64,000 bases of DNA from Streptomyces sp. NBC_00370 (GCF_036084755.1 NZ_CP107968.1:3106501-3170500); one strand, 5' to 3'; shown: positions 24,339 to 33,166, counted from the stretch's first letter. Made by a program: numbers and translations. The notes: generated by a model from the sequence alone, not told the origin.

Positions 24339-25099
24339 CGGGGCGTGCCCAGGTGGGCGGAGAAGCTGAACCGGTCGCCCCGGAAGAGGGTGCGCACCCG
24401 CTCCAGGGGGAGCCCGTCGGTGTCCCGCGAGACCCGGTGGATCAGCAGCATGGGGAGAGCGGGCGGCGTGCCGATGAGCAGGGCTTCGCGCGGGGTGGCG
24501 AGGACCGTTTCGATGCGTTCGTCGGCGTCCCCGAAGGCGACGCCGAGCCGGTCGCTCAGATAGCCGTAGAAGGACGAGTCCGGATCGAAGTCCGTGTCGA
24601 GGGACGGCACCCGGGCCACCGAGACGTACGTGCTCTCCAGGCCGACCCGCTCGTCGTCGGCGAGCAGCACCCGCTCCATGTGCCAGACGGGTTCACCGAG
24701 CGCGGCGCCGGTCTCGGCCGCCAGTGCGGGGGTGCAGGGGAAGCGGTCGAGGGAGATCAGCGCACGGCCCGGGGTGCGGCCCTGGCGGCGGACCCCCTCG
24801 GTGTAGCTGGCGAGCGACAGCGGCTGCTCCAGCTTCGGTCCCGCGACGACCGTGCCCCGGCCCTGGCGGCGGAGCCGTCCCTCCAGGAGCAGTTCGCGCA
24901 GCGCCTGCCGCACGGTCTCGCGTGACACCTCGTACCGCACGGCGAGGTCGCGCTCGGTGGGCAGCAGGCCCCCTTCGCCCAACTCGTCGATCAGCAGCGC
25001 GACATGCGCCTTGACCGCGTAGTACTTGGGGATCCGGCCGTGCTCAGGGATCCCGGAGCGAACGGGTGCGCCAGGTGCCTGGTCGTAGGGGTAGTCCAC
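24329..25099 (-). CDS. GntR-family (HutC/UTRA) regulator, DasR-like
   Basis: A 256-residue repressor with an N-terminal GntR winged helix (about 22-88, LPTERDLAVRYEVSRETVRQALREL) and a UTRA ligand-binding domain (about 110-245). It resembles DasR in several stretches, for example IPKYYAVKAH at the N-terminus, SYTEGVRRQGRTPG, and ATPREALLIGTPPALPML near the C-terminus. It is upstream of and co-directional with the phosphonate genes, which start 166 bases after its stop, so it most likely controls them in response to an aminophosphonate or a phosphorylated intermediate. Confidence 0.88.
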   Translation of the reverse strand: MDYPYDQAPGAPVRSGIPEHGRIPKYYAVKAHVALLIDELGEGGLLPTERDLAVRYEVSRETVRQALRELLLEGRLRRQGRGTVVAGPKLEQPLSLASYTEGVRRQGRTPGRALISLDRFPCTPALAAETGAALGEPVWHMERVLLADDERVGLESTYVSVARVPSLDTDFDPDSSFYGYLSDRLGVAFGDADERIETVLATPREALLIGTPPALPMLLIHRVSRDTDGLPLERVRTLFRGDRFSFSAHLGTPRQA

Positions 25100-25146
25100 G
25101 GGGGGATGTTCGCACGTGGCGGTGGGACGGGCCGGAGCGGGCCAGG

Positions 25147-26127
25147 TCAGCGCCGTACGGTACGCAGGCGGCGGATGCCTACGAACAGCGCGACGCCCGC
25201 GACGAGCAGCGCCGCGCCCGCCGCGGTACGGCCGAGCAGGCCGCCGAGGCCCGTGCTGGCGAGTTCGGGGAGGCCGGGGGCGTGCGAGGCGGTGTCGCCC
25301 GAGGGGCGGCCGGACGGCTCGTGGCTGCCTGGCGCTTGGGTGCCGGGTTCCTGGGTGCCGGGGCGGGTGGGGGCGGCGGAGCCGTCGGCCGTGCTGTCGT
25401 TCGTGCTGTCGTTCGTCGGACCGGCGGTCTCGTCCGTGCCTCGGGGCGTCCCGGTGTCGGTGCCTGTTCCGGTGTCGGTGCCTGTTCCGGTGTCCGTGTC
25501 GCCCGATGCCGTGCTGTCCTCGGGCTCGTCGCCCTTCTCCACCACCGCGAAGCGGTAGGCGTTGGACTCACCGACCCAGTCACCGTCGTCACCCCGGCGC
25601 TGCACGGTCGCCGCGCTGACGGCGATCTCGTTCGGCCGCGCGGCGCCGGTGAAGACGAATCGGGCGCGGACCGTGACCGTCCCGCCGGGCGGTACGACGA
25701 ATCCGGCGGTACGGGCGTCGAGGACGCCGATCGTCTCGTCCTCGTCGGACTTCTCCAGCGCCAGCGGACGCCAGTGCCCCTTCGGGTCGGTGAGTTCCAG
25801 CCGTACCTGCGCCGTGGTGAGGGCCCGCTCCCGGTCGGTGAGCACGACGACGGGGTGGATGTCGCGGCACAGCGCGTGGGTGGTGTTGGTGAGGTCGAGG
25901 TACCAGGTGCCGGGGCCGCCGCCGGCCCGGTAGCTGTCCGGGCCGCCGTGGATCCGGGTCTTGATGGGGAACGCGCGGTCCGACTCCTTGCCGCAGCCCG
26001 GCGCGGGTGCGTGGGCCTGCGCCCGTGCCTGTTCCGGCGCGTGTGCCTGCGCCTGCGCGGCCACGACGGGCGGCGCGAGGACGGCGGCGGTGATTCCGAT
26101 GGTCAGAGCGGCGTGACGCAGTCGCAT
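25147..26127 (-). CDS. LAXTG-anchored surface protein
   Basis: A 326-residue secreted protein. A signal peptide (about 1-25) is followed by a globular region with two cysteines (CGKESD, LCRDIHP) and a conserved FPIKTRIHGGPDSYRAGGGPGTWYLDLTN-like opening, then a long Thr/Gly/Asp/Pro-rich stalk, the sorting motif LASTG, a helix and the basic tail RRLRTVRR. LAXTG is the motif used by class E sortases of high-GC actinobacteria; no class E sortase is in the window. The stalk includes 18-base tandem DNA repeats (about 25442-25490) coding TGTDTG units, so its length may vary between strains. Confidence 0.85.
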   Translation of the reverse strand: MRLRHAALTIGITAAVLAPPVVAAQAQAHAPEQARAQAHAPAPGCGKESDRAFPIKTRIHGGPDSYRAGGGPGTWYLDLTNTTHALCRDIHPVVVLTDRERALTTAQVRLELTDPKGHWRPLALEKSDEDETIGVLDARTAGFVVPPGGTVTVRARFVFTGAARPNEIAVSAATVQRRGDDGDWVGESNAYRFAVVEKGDEPEDSTASGDTDTGTGTDTGTGTDTGTPRGTDETAGPTNDSTNDSTADGSAAPTRPGTQEPGTQAPGSHEPSGRPSGDTASHAPGLPELASTGLGGLLGRTAAGAALLVAGVALFVGIRRLRTVRR

Positions 26128-26263
26128 GGGGAGTCGCCTTTGCTGATCGCGGGCGGTCGGCAGCGGGCCCTGGACGGGTGTCAGCCCCCGACGCTGCCAC
26201 GCCCGTGCGGACCGCCCCCGCAGCCACGACCAGCAAGGGGTCAGACAGTCATACGAATACGTC

Positions 26264-27547
26264 CTAACGGCCCAGTCTCGTCCCGTTGCTCCGCCCGAAC
26301 ACCGGCGCCAGGACGAGCTGCGCCGCACCCTCGGCCACCTGATGCGGGCCGCCGCCCGCCGCGGCGACGGGCACGGGGGCGCCGTCCCTGGCGCGAGCGG
26401 CGAGGACGGCCGCCACGCCCCGTACGAAGTCCTCCTGGTGCGCGTCGACCGTCCTGCCGCCGAGCAGCACCCGGTGGATGCCGAGCAGTTCGACGAGGTT
26501 CGCCGCCCCGTGCCCGAGCACCCGCGCCGCCTCCGCGGGCTCGCCGCGCGCCACAGCGGCCAGGCACAGCGCCTCGATACAGCCGTGGTTCCCGCAGTGG
26601 CACAGCGGCCCGTCGAGCTGGACGACCTGGTGACCGAACTCGCCCGCGCCGGTGTGGTCGCCCCGGTGCAGTACGCCGTCGAGCACGAGTCCCGCGCCGA
26701 GCCCCGTACCGAGGTGCAGGTAGGCGAAGGAGTCGCCGGGGCCGCGCGGGGCGAGGCCCAGGGCCGCCGCGTTGGTGTCCTTGTCGAGGACGACCGGCAG
26801 GCCGAGCCGGTCGGCGAGGGTGGCGCGCAGCGGGAAGCCCGCCCACTGCGGGAAGCCGGTGATCCGGCGGGTGACGCCGGTGGTGTGGTCGAGGGGGCCC
26901 GGCATGGCGACCCCGACGCCGAGCGGCTCCCCCACGCCACTGGACGCGGGCGCCGGCCGCGCCACCCCTGCCCCCGCCGCGTCAGCCGGTGCGGCGTCGG
27001 CCCGTACCGCGTCCGCCCGTACCGCGTCCGCCCGTACCGCCGCGACCTGCGCTGCGACCTCCGCCACCACCCGCTCGGCGCCCGCGCCGAGGTCGAGCGG
27101 GCTCGTCCTGACCGCGACCCGGGTGCCCGCCAGGTCGACCAGGACGGCGGTCAGCTCGTCGCGGTCCAGGTGCAGCCCCACGGCGTGCGCGGCCGAAGGC
27201 ACGAGGCGCAGCACCGTACGGGGCTTACCGCCGGTGGAGGCCCGGCGGCCGGCCTCGGCGGCCAGCCCGTCGGCGCGCAGTCTCGCGGTGATCTTGCTGA
27301 CCGCCTGCGGGGTGAGCCCGGTGCGCTCGGCCAGCTCCAGCCTGCTGATACCGGCGGCCCCCGCCGCACGGAGCAGGTCGAGCACGAGCGCCGCGTTGTG
27401 CCCGCGCAGCACCGGGAGATTGGCCCCGGGCCCGGCCCACTCGCCGGCTGCCGCGCCGCTCGTCCCGGCCGCTGCCGTACCGCCCTTCCCGCCGATTGCG
27501 GCGCTGTCCTTCCCGGCCACCCCGTCGCTTCTCTCCGCGCTCTCCAC
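26264..27547 (-). CDS. ROK-family transcriptional repressor
   Basis: About 427 residues. A disordered Ala/Gly-rich start (1-55) precedes a winged helix (about 60-120, ISRLELAERTGLTPQAVSKITARL) and a ROK sugar-kinase-like domain with VVLDKDTNAAALG, HLGTGLGAGLVLDG and the zinc motif CHCGNHGCIEAL. Family members sense sugars. A tandem 15-base repeat at about 27001-27045 encodes VRADAVRADA between two strands of the domain, an insertion not expected in the fold. It is divergent from a Gfo/Idh/MocA oxidoreductase that it probably controls through the dyad at 27578. Confidence 0.88.
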   Translation of the reverse strand: MESAERSDGVAGKDSAAIGGKGGTAAAGTSGAAAGEWAGPGANLPVLRGHNAALVLDLLRAAGAAGISRLELAERTGLTPQAVSKITARLRADGLAAEAGRRASTGGKPRTVLRLVPSAAHAVGLHLDRDELTAVLVDLAGTRVAVRTSPLDLGAGAERVVAEVAAQVAAVRADAVRADAVRADAAPADAAGAGVARPAPASSGVGEPLGVGVAMPGPLDHTTGVTRRITGFPQWAGFPLRATLADRLGLPVVLDKDTNAAALGLAPRGPGDSFAYLHLGTGLGAGLVLDGVLHRGDHTGAGEFGHQVVQLDGPLCHCGNHGCIEALCLAAVARGEPAEAARVLGHGAANLVELLGIHRVLLGGRTVDAHQEDFVRGVAAVLAARARDGAPVPVAAAGGGPHQVAEGAAQLVLAPVFGRSNGTRLGR

Positions 27548-27577
27548 CCGGCCATTGTCCCCCGCTCTTGCACTTTG

Positions 27578-27590
27578 GCAACAGCGTTGC
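27578..27590. promoter_or_regulatory. Inverted repeat in the ROK/oxidoreductase divergent promoter
   Basis: GCAAC-AGC-GTTGC, inside a longer partial dyad TTGGCAAC/GTTGCTTAA. It lies between the divergent start codons and just 12 bases before the oxidoreductase start, where repressor binding would block transcription. Candidate ROK operator. Confidence 0.5.
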
Positions 27591-27602
27591 TTAAGTGGAG
27601 GC

Positions 27603-28706
27603 ATGACTGAGACAGGGACTGACACCCGCGCCCCGCTGCGCGTCGGACTCGTGGGCTACGGCCTCGCGGGGTCCGTCTTCCACGCCCCGCTGATCACCGC
27701 GACGGACGGACTCGTCCTCGACACGATCGTCACGTCGAGCGAGGAGCGCAGGGCGCAGGCACGCGCCGAGTTCCCCGACGTCCGCTTCGCCGGATCGCCC
27801 GACGAACTGTGGTCGCGCGCGGACGAGTTGGACCTGACCGTCATCGCTTCCCCCAACAAGACCCATGTGCCGATCGCGACCGCCGCGCTCAAGGCGGGAC
27901 TGCCGGTCGTCGTGGACAAGCCGATCGCCGGAACGGCCGCCGAGGCGCGGGAGTTGGCAGGCATCGCCGAGGAGCGCGGACTGCTGCTCTCGGTCTTCCA
28001 GAACCGCCGCTGGGACAACGACTTCCGTACGGTCGCCCGGCTGATCGAGACCGGTCAGCTCGGTGACGTCCAGCGCTTCGAGTCCCGTTTCGAGCGCTGG
28101 CGGCCCCAACTGAAGGGCGGCTGGCGCGAGTCGGGTGCGCCCGAGGAGATCGGCGGACTGCTGTACGACCTCGGCAGCCATGTCGTCGACCAGGCGCTGA
28201 CGCTGTTCGGCCCGGCGGTACGGGTCTACGCGGAGTCGGACGTACGCCGGCCGGGGGCCGAGGCCGACGACGACACGTTCATCGCGATCACGCACGCGAG
28301 CGGGGTCCGCTCGCATCTGTACGCGAGCGCGACGACCGCCCAACTCGGCCCGCGCTTCCGGGTGCTGGGCTCGGCGGCCGGCTATGTGAAGTACGGCCTC
28401 GACCCGCAGGAGGCGGAGCTGCGCGAGGGCAGGCGCCCGGTGGCCGGGGAGAGCTGGGGCGAGGAGCCCGAATCGGCCTGGGGCCGGCTCGGCGCCGGCG
28501 AGTCGCCGCTGACGGGCGGCGGCACTCCCGTAAGGACAGAGGCCGGGGACTACCCGGCGTACTACGCGGCGGTCGCCACGGCGCTGCGCGACGGCGCCGC
28601 ACCGCCGGTGACCGCGTACGAGGCGGCGGCGACGCTCGACGTCCTGGAGGCGGCCCGCCGCTCGGCGCGCGAAGGCATCACCGTCACCCTGGAGGCCCGC
28701 TCATGA
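27603..28706 (+). CDS. Gfo/Idh/MocA-family oxidoreductase
   Basis: A 367-residue NAD(P)-dependent sugar or inositol dehydrogenase-like enzyme. The N-terminal Rossmann fold starts VGLVGYGLAGSVFHAPLI. The family motif VVDKPIAGTAAEAREL carries the catalytic-region Lys-Pro, and GGLLYDLGSHVVDQALTLFG supplies the catalytic His region. GGAGG is only one base from the ATG at 27603, which is unusually close; no better start is visible. It overlaps the next gene by ATGA. The sugar substrate is unknown; the adjacent ROK repressor supports carbohydrate use. Confidence 0.9.
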   Translation: MTETGTDTRAPLRVGLVGYGLAGSVFHAPLITATDGLVLDTIVTSSEERRAQARAEFPDVRFAGSPDELWSRADELDLTVIASPNKTHVPIATAALKAGLPVVVDKPIAGTAAEARELAGIAEERGLLLSVFQNRRWDNDFRTVARLIETGQLGDVQRFESRFERWRPQLKGGWRESGAPEEIGGLLYDLGSHVVDQALTLFGPAVRVYAESDVRRPGAEADDDTFIAITHASGVRSHLYASATTAQLGPRFRVLGSAAGYVKYGLDPQEAELREGRRPVAGESWGEEPESAWGRLGAGESPLTGGGTPVRTEAGDYPAYYAAVATALRDGAAPPVTAYEAAATLDVLEAARRSAREGITVTLEARS

Positions 28707-29176
28707 ACACCGCACCCACCTTCTCGGTCGAAGAAATCGAAGCGCAGGAGCGGGAGTTGGTGCTCCCCCACTTCACGTACGAGGACGCCTGGCGGCTCGG
28801 CGGCCTGCTGGCCGAAGCGGCGCGCGCCGCCGAAGCCCCCGTCGCGATCGACATCCGGCGCGGCGCCCAGCAGCTTTTCCACTGCGCCCTGCCCGGCTCC
28901 AGCGCGGACAACGACGCCTGGATCGACCGCAAGCGCCGGGTGGTCGAGCGCTACGGCGAGAGTTCGCTGCTGGTCGGCAGCCGTTTCCGCGCGAAGGGCT
29001 CGACGTTCGAGGAGTCGTCCCGGCTCGACCCCGACGCGTACGCGGCGCACGGCGGTTCGTTCCCGATCGCGGTCCGTGGCGCCGGTGTCATCGGCACCGT
29101 GACCGTCTCCGGACTGCCCCAGACGGCGGACCACGCGATGGTCGTAGCGGCCCTGACGCAGCTGCTGAACGACTGA
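28703..29176 (+). CDS. Heme-degrading-domain (UPF0303/HbpS-like) protein
   Basis: A 157-residue soluble protein of the UPF0303 / heme-degrading-domain family. Recognisable segments are VAIDIRRGAQQLFHCALPGSSADNDAWIDRKRRVV, SSLLVGSRFRAKGSTFEE and the C-terminal VRGAGVIGTVTVSGLPQTADHAMVVAAL. No signal peptide is present, unlike secreted HbpS. It is translationally coupled to the oxidoreductase, a pairing that suggests a shared pathway rather than heme metabolism; function here is uncertain. Confidence 0.82.
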   Translation: MNTAPTFSVEEIEAQERELVLPHFTYEDAWRLGGLLAEAARAAEAPVAIDIRRGAQQLFHCALPGSSADNDAWIDRKRRVVERYGESSLLVGSRFRAKGSTFEESSRLDPDAYAAHGGSFPIAVRGAGVIGTVTVSGLPQTADHAMVVAALTQLLND

Positions 29177-29182
29177 CAGTTC

Positions 29183-29252
29183 AGGCTGCCGGTTCACGCC
29201 GCCAGTACAGCGCGCCGGTTCACGCCGCGAGTTCACGCCGCCGGTTCAGGCC
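29183..29252. repeat. Degenerate direct repeats of a GGTTCACGCCGCC motif
   Basis: Variants of gnCGGTTCACGCCGC occur four to five times (around 29190, 29216, 29231, 29242) between the UPF0303 gene and the convergent SDR gene, running into the SDR stop region. No clear hairpin terminator is seen here. Confidence 0.5.
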
Positions 29253-30184
29253 GCGGCGAGCAGGTCCAGCGACACCTGCCACAGCCGCGCCGCCGCCTCC
29301 GGGTCGCGGGCGTGGTCGGCCACACCCTTGCGCGGGCCGCCCGGTACGTAACGGGCGGCCTCGTTGCAGTCGTCGAAGTACCGGCCGCCCACGCCTTCGA
29401 GCCGGGGCGAGGTCGCCAGCAGCACGGATGTGGCCGCGCCCTGCTCGGGCGTCTTGAACTCGTAGCCCGAGGCGACGGCCGCGTCCAGCTCCTCCGTGCT
29501 CATGTGACGCGTCAGGTTCGTCAGGACGGCGCCCGGGTGTGCGGCGTTGACCGTGATCCCCTCGTCCGACCAGCGCCGGTTCGCCTCCACGGCGAACAGG
29601 GCGTTGGCCGTCTTCGACTGGCCGTAGGCGACCGCCGGGTCGTACGGGCGCCGACGGAAGTTGATGTCGTCGAAGTCGACCGGTGTCTCCACATGCCCGA
29701 CGGAGCTGAGCGACACGACACGGGCCCGTCCTGCGGCGGCGAGCGCCGCGTGCAGCCCGGTGGTCAGGGCGAAGTGGCCGAGGTGGTTGGTGGCGAGCTG
29801 CAGCTCCCAGCCCTCCCGGGTCCGGCGCTCGGGTGTGTACATCACGCCCGCGTTGTTGACGAGGATGTGCAGCGGCCCCTCCCAGCCGGCGACGAACGCG
29901 GCGACCGACGCCTGGTCGGAGAGGTCCAGCGGTGCGACGTGGAGCTGCTTGCTGCCAGTGGTCGCCGTGACGTCGTCGGCGGTGCGCCGCCCCGCCTCGA
30001 CGTCACGCACCGCGAGCGTCACCTCGGCGCCCGCCCCTGCGAGGGCCCGTACCGTCTCGACACCGATGCCGGAGGCACCGCCGGTGACGACGGCGCGGCG
30101 GCCGGTGAGGTCGACGCCTGCCACGACGTCGGCCGCCGTGGACTTCGCGTTGAACGACGTGGTGATGAGATTGAACTCAGTCAT
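29246..30184 (-). CDS. Short-chain dehydrogenase/reductase
   Basis: A 312-residue NAD(P)-dependent oxidoreductase of the retinol-dehydrogenase/WW-domain-oxidoreductase-like SDR group. Cofactor motif TGGASGIG (about 36-43), NNAG at LVNNAGVMYTP, catalytic Ser in VVSLSSVGH and Tyr-Lys in YGQSKTANAL are all present. It is divergent from an XRE-type regulator with an MmyB-like domain, a very common actinobacterial pairing in which the regulator represses the SDR gene. Confidence 0.92.
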   Translation of the reverse strand: MTEFNLITTSFNAKSTAADVVAGVDLTGRRAVVTGGASGIGVETVRALAGAGAEVTLAVRDVEAGRRTADDVTATTGSKQLHVAPLDLSDQASVAAFVAGWEGPLHILVNNAGVMYTPERRTREGWELQLATNHLGHFALTTGLHAALAAAGRARVVSLSSVGHVETPVDFDDINFRRRPYDPAVAYGQSKTANALFAVEANRRWSDEGITVNAAHPGAVLTNLTRHMSTEELDAAVASGYEFKTPEQGAATSVLLATSPRLEGVGGRYFDDCNEAARYVPGGPRKGVADHARDPEAAARLWQVSLDLLAAA

Positions 30185-30362
30185 GGGATGTCCTGTCTGT
30201 CACGTCCGAAGAGCTCGGCCCGTGCTTCCAGGCAACCACGCGACGGCCCCCTCAGCCACGGCGGAGAGTGACCTGCCCGTGCCCCGGGCCCGGCGTACCG
30301 GGGGTCCGGCAGAACCCCTCTCGTGAGGCGCGCCGGCCGGGGGCCGTGCCTACGCTGGGACC

Positions 30363-31364
30363 ATGGGCGGCGACAACGGGACGGGCGGCACGGCGAACGG
30401 CAGCGCGGCGGCGGGCGGCGGCAACTCCGAGCTGCGGGAATTCCTGCGCTCGCGCCGCGCCCGGATCACCCCCGAGGAAGCGGGCCTGCCCCCGCAGCCC
30501 GGCAGCCGCCGGGTGCCGGGGCTGCGCCGCGAGGAGGTCGCGCAGCTCGCGGGCGTGAGCATGGACTACTACGTACGTCTTGAGCGCGGCCGCAATCTGC
30601 ATGTCTCCGAGAGCGTGCTGGACGCCGTCGCCCGCGCGCTGCGGCTGAACGAGACCGAGCGCGGCCATCTCTTCACCCTCGCCAGGCCCACCCGTACCCG
30701 CCGCAGGCCGCTGCCGCCGCAGCGGGTGCGCCCCGGCCTGTACCGGGTCCTGGAGACGATCACCGAGACCCCGGCGCTGGTGCTCGGCCGCCGGCTCGAC
30801 GTACTCGCAGCCAACCGGATGGCCCGCGCGCTGTACACCGACTTCGACGCGCTGCCGCACCGCGAGCGCAACATGGCGCGCTTCGCGTTCCTCGACGAGG
30901 GCGCCCGCGCGATGTACGGCGACTGGGACCAGGCGGGCCGCAGCATGGTCGCTTCCCTGCACCTGTACGCGGGCCGGCACCCGGACGATCCGCAGCTCGC
31001 CGAGCTGATCGGCGAACTGTCCCTGCGCAGCGAGGACTTCCGGCACTGGTGGGCGGACCACGACGTACTGCGCCACTCGCACGGGGTGAAGGTGTACCAC
31101 CACCCGGTGGTCGGTGATCTCACGCTGAACTACGAGGCGTTCACCCCGAACGACGACCCGGAGCAGACGCTCGGCATCCACACGGCGGAGGCGGGCTCAC
31201 CGTCGGAGCAGGCGCTGCGGCTGCTGGCGGCGTGGAGCAGCGAGAGCCTGGGGGCGGACGGGGGCGACGGAACCGGCAGGTCCGGCAGGTCCGGGGGCGG
31301 CGGGGACGAGACCGCCGCCCCCGGACCTGCCGCCGCCCCCGCCAAGGGCGCTACGCGTCCTTGA
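30363..31364 (+). CDS. XRE-family regulator with MmyB-like ligand-binding domain
   Basis: A 333-residue regulator. A helix-turn-helix (about 20-85, VPGLRREEVAQLAGVSMDYYVRLERGRNLHVSESVLDAVARAL) is followed by an MmyB-like PAS-type domain (about 115-280) that may bind a small lipid-like ligand. Usually represses the adjacent divergent SDR gene. The C-terminal ~40 residues are Gly/Ser/Pro-rich. Its 3' end overlaps the convergent FAH-family gene by 14 bases, so the two transcripts must overlap. Confidence 0.9.
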   Translation: MGGDNGTGGTANGSAAAGGGNSELREFLRSRRARITPEEAGLPPQPGSRRVPGLRREEVAQLAGVSMDYYVRLERGRNLHVSESVLDAVARALRLNETERGHLFTLARPTRTRRRPLPPQRVRPGLYRVLETITETPALVLGRRLDVLAANRMARALYTDFDALPHRERNMARFAFLDEGARAMYGDWDQAGRSMVASLHLYAGRHPDDPQLAELIGELSLRSEDFRHWWADHDVLRHSHGVKVYHHPVVGDLTLNYEAFTPNDDPEQTLGIHTAEAGSPSEQALRLLAAWSSESLGADGGDGTGRSGRSGGGGDETAAPGPAAAPAKGATRP

Positions 31365-32214
31365 ACTCCTGGCGCTGCCGGCCAAGGCCCTCGATCTCCA
31401 GCTCCACCACGTCACCGGCCCGCAGATACGGCTTCGGCTCCGGCTGTCCCATCGCCACACCCGCCGGCGTACCGGTGTTGATGACGTCGCCCGGGTAGAG
31501 CGTCATGAACTGGCTGACGTACCGCACGACCTCCCCCACCGGGAAGATCTGGTCGGCCGTCGTACCGTCCTGCCGGACCTGGCCGTTGACGCTGAGCTTC
31601 ATGGCCAGTGCCTGCGGGTCGGGCACCTCGTCGGCCGTGACCAGCCACGGGCCGAGCGGGTTGAACGTCTCGCAGTTCTTGCCCTTGTCCCACGTGCCGC
31701 CGCGCTCGATCTGGAACTCGCGCTCGGAGACGTCGTTGGACACGGCGTACGCGCCGACGTGCGCGAGCCCGTCCTCCGCCGAGTCCAGATAGCGGGCCGT
31801 GCGGCCGATGACGACCGCCAGCTCGACCTCCCAGTCGGTCTTGACGCTCTTGCGCGGTACGAGCACGGTGTCATCAGGTCCGACGACTGTGTCCGGCGCC
31901 TTGAAGAAGATGATCGGCTCGGGCGGGGCCTCCGCGCCGGTCTCCCGGGCGTGGTCGTGGTAGTTCAGCCCGATGCATACGATCTTTCCGATCCGGCCGA
32001 GCGGCGGGCCCACCCGCTGCCCGGCGCCGCCCTCCAGCACGGGCAGTTCGCCCGCCGCCGCGGCCGCCCTGATCCGGTCGAGCGCGTCGCCGTCGGCGAG
32101 CAGCGCCCCTTCGATGTCCGTGACCTGGCCCGACAGGTCGCGCAGGGTCGTACCGTCCTGGTCGAGCAGCGCCGGCCGTTCGGCGCCTGCCGTACCGACA
32201 CGCAGCAGCTTCAT
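31351..32214 (-). CDS. Fumarylacetoacetate hydrolase family protein
   Basis: A 287-residue enzyme of the FAH superfamily, which cleaves or decarboxylates beta-diketo acids in aromatic-compound catabolism. Present are IVCIGLNYHDHARETG, the metal-site glutamates in DWEVELAVVIG, SNDVSEREFQ, and the C-terminal DVINTGTPAGVAMGQ. Start at ATG of MKLLRVG. It stands alone without a catabolic operon. Upstream (about 32273-32303) GATCGTCC is repeated near a third GATC half-site, a possible operator. Confidence 0.88.
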   Translation of the reverse strand: MKLLRVGTAGAERPALLDQDGTTLRDLSGQVTDIEGALLADGDALDRIRAAAAAGELPVLEGGAGQRVGPPLGRIGKIVCIGLNYHDHARETGAEAPPEPIIFFKAPDTVVGPDDTVLVPRKSVKTDWEVELAVVIGRTARYLDSAEDGLAHVGAYAVSNDVSEREFQIERGGTWDKGKNCETFNPLGPWLVTADEVPDPQALAMKLSVNGQVRQDGTTADQIFPVGEVVRYVSQFMTLYPGDVINTGTPAGVAMGQPEPKPYLRAGDVVELEIEGLGRQRQEFKDA

Positions 32215-32398
32215 GTATCTGACTCCCTCTGGTCGCACGTGCCCCGGCCGACGGGTGCGGCCGTCGGCGGGATCGTCCGATCGTCCAAGACATCCGATCA
32301 CTGTGCAAGGGCCGATTCACACCGTGGACCGGGTCCGCACCCCCGGCCGGTGAGCGACCGCAGCCCCGGCCGGAACCGGGCCACCCGCCCGGCCGGTG

Positions 32399-33166
32399 TC
32401 AGACGGCGGGCGACAGGGCTCCGACGGCGGGCATGTCGCGGTAGAGGAAGTACCGCTCGCAAGCCGTCCATGTGGTGCTCGTCACGACGTACAGCGCGGC
32501 GGCCAGCGGTACGAAGCCGACGGTGAACAGCGTCGCGAAGGACATCAGCGGCATCAGCTTCGTCATGGCCCCGAGCCCGGCGACGGGCGCCCCGTCGGGT
32601 CCGGCGGCCGCCGGGGCGGGCGACTTGGCGAGCTGGATCTTCATCCGCCGGTAGTTGAACGTGGCGACACCCGCGACGATCGCGAAGAGCGCCAGATACA
32701 CGAGCCCCGCCCCGCCGAACAGCCCGCCGTGCGCCAGCGCGTCGCTCCAGCGGTCGCCGAGCGGGGCGGCGAAGAGGTGGTGGTCGAGCAGCCCGTTGGG
32801 CCCGTCACCGATCTGCTTGCGCGAGAAGAGGTGGTACATCAGGAAGAACGCCGGCATCTGGAAGAGCCCCGGCAGGCAGCCGGAGAGCGGGGAGACCTTC
32901 TCCTCCGCGTGCAGTTCCATGATCGCCTTCTGCAGCCGCTCACGGTCCTTGCCGTGCTTCTTGCGCAGTTCGGCGAGCTGCGGCTGGAGCCTGGCGCGCT
33001 CCTTCTGGCCACGGGCGGAGGCGCGGGAGAGCGGGTGGATGGCGAGGCGTACACAGGCGGTGAAGATGACGATCGCCGCCGCGGCCGACGAGGCGTGGAA
33101 CAGCGGCTGGAGCAGATCGGCGAAATTGGTGACCAGACTGGCGAACACAGACATGAGCCAGGACAT
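32399..33166 (-). CDS. yidC: YidC/Oxa1-family membrane insertase paralogue
   Basis: A 255-residue inner-membrane protein with five or so hydrophobic segments and the conserved YidC core: VRLAIHPLSRASARGQKERARLQPQLAELRKKHGKDRERLQKAIMELHAEEKVSPLSGCLPGLFQMPAFFLMYHLFSR. The Arg in the first core helix is conserved. It lacks the large periplasmic domain of enterobacterial YidC and is shorter than the housekeeping copy near the origin in Streptomyces, so this is probably the second paralogue. GGAGGG precedes the ATG. It shares its direction with the DUF6412 gene upstream. Confidence 0.88.
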   Translation of the reverse strand: MSWLMSVFASLVTNFADLLQPLFHASSAAAAIVIFTACVRLAIHPLSRASARGQKERARLQPQLAELRKKHGKDRERLQKAIMELHAEEKVSPLSGCLPGLFQMPAFFLMYHLFSRKQIGDGPNGLLDHHLFAAPLGDRWSDALAHGGLFGGAGLVYLALFAIVAGVATFNYRRMKIQLAKSPAPAAAGPDGAPVAGLGAMTKLMPLMSFATLFTVGFVPLAAALYVVTSTTWTACERYFLYRDMPAVGALSPAV

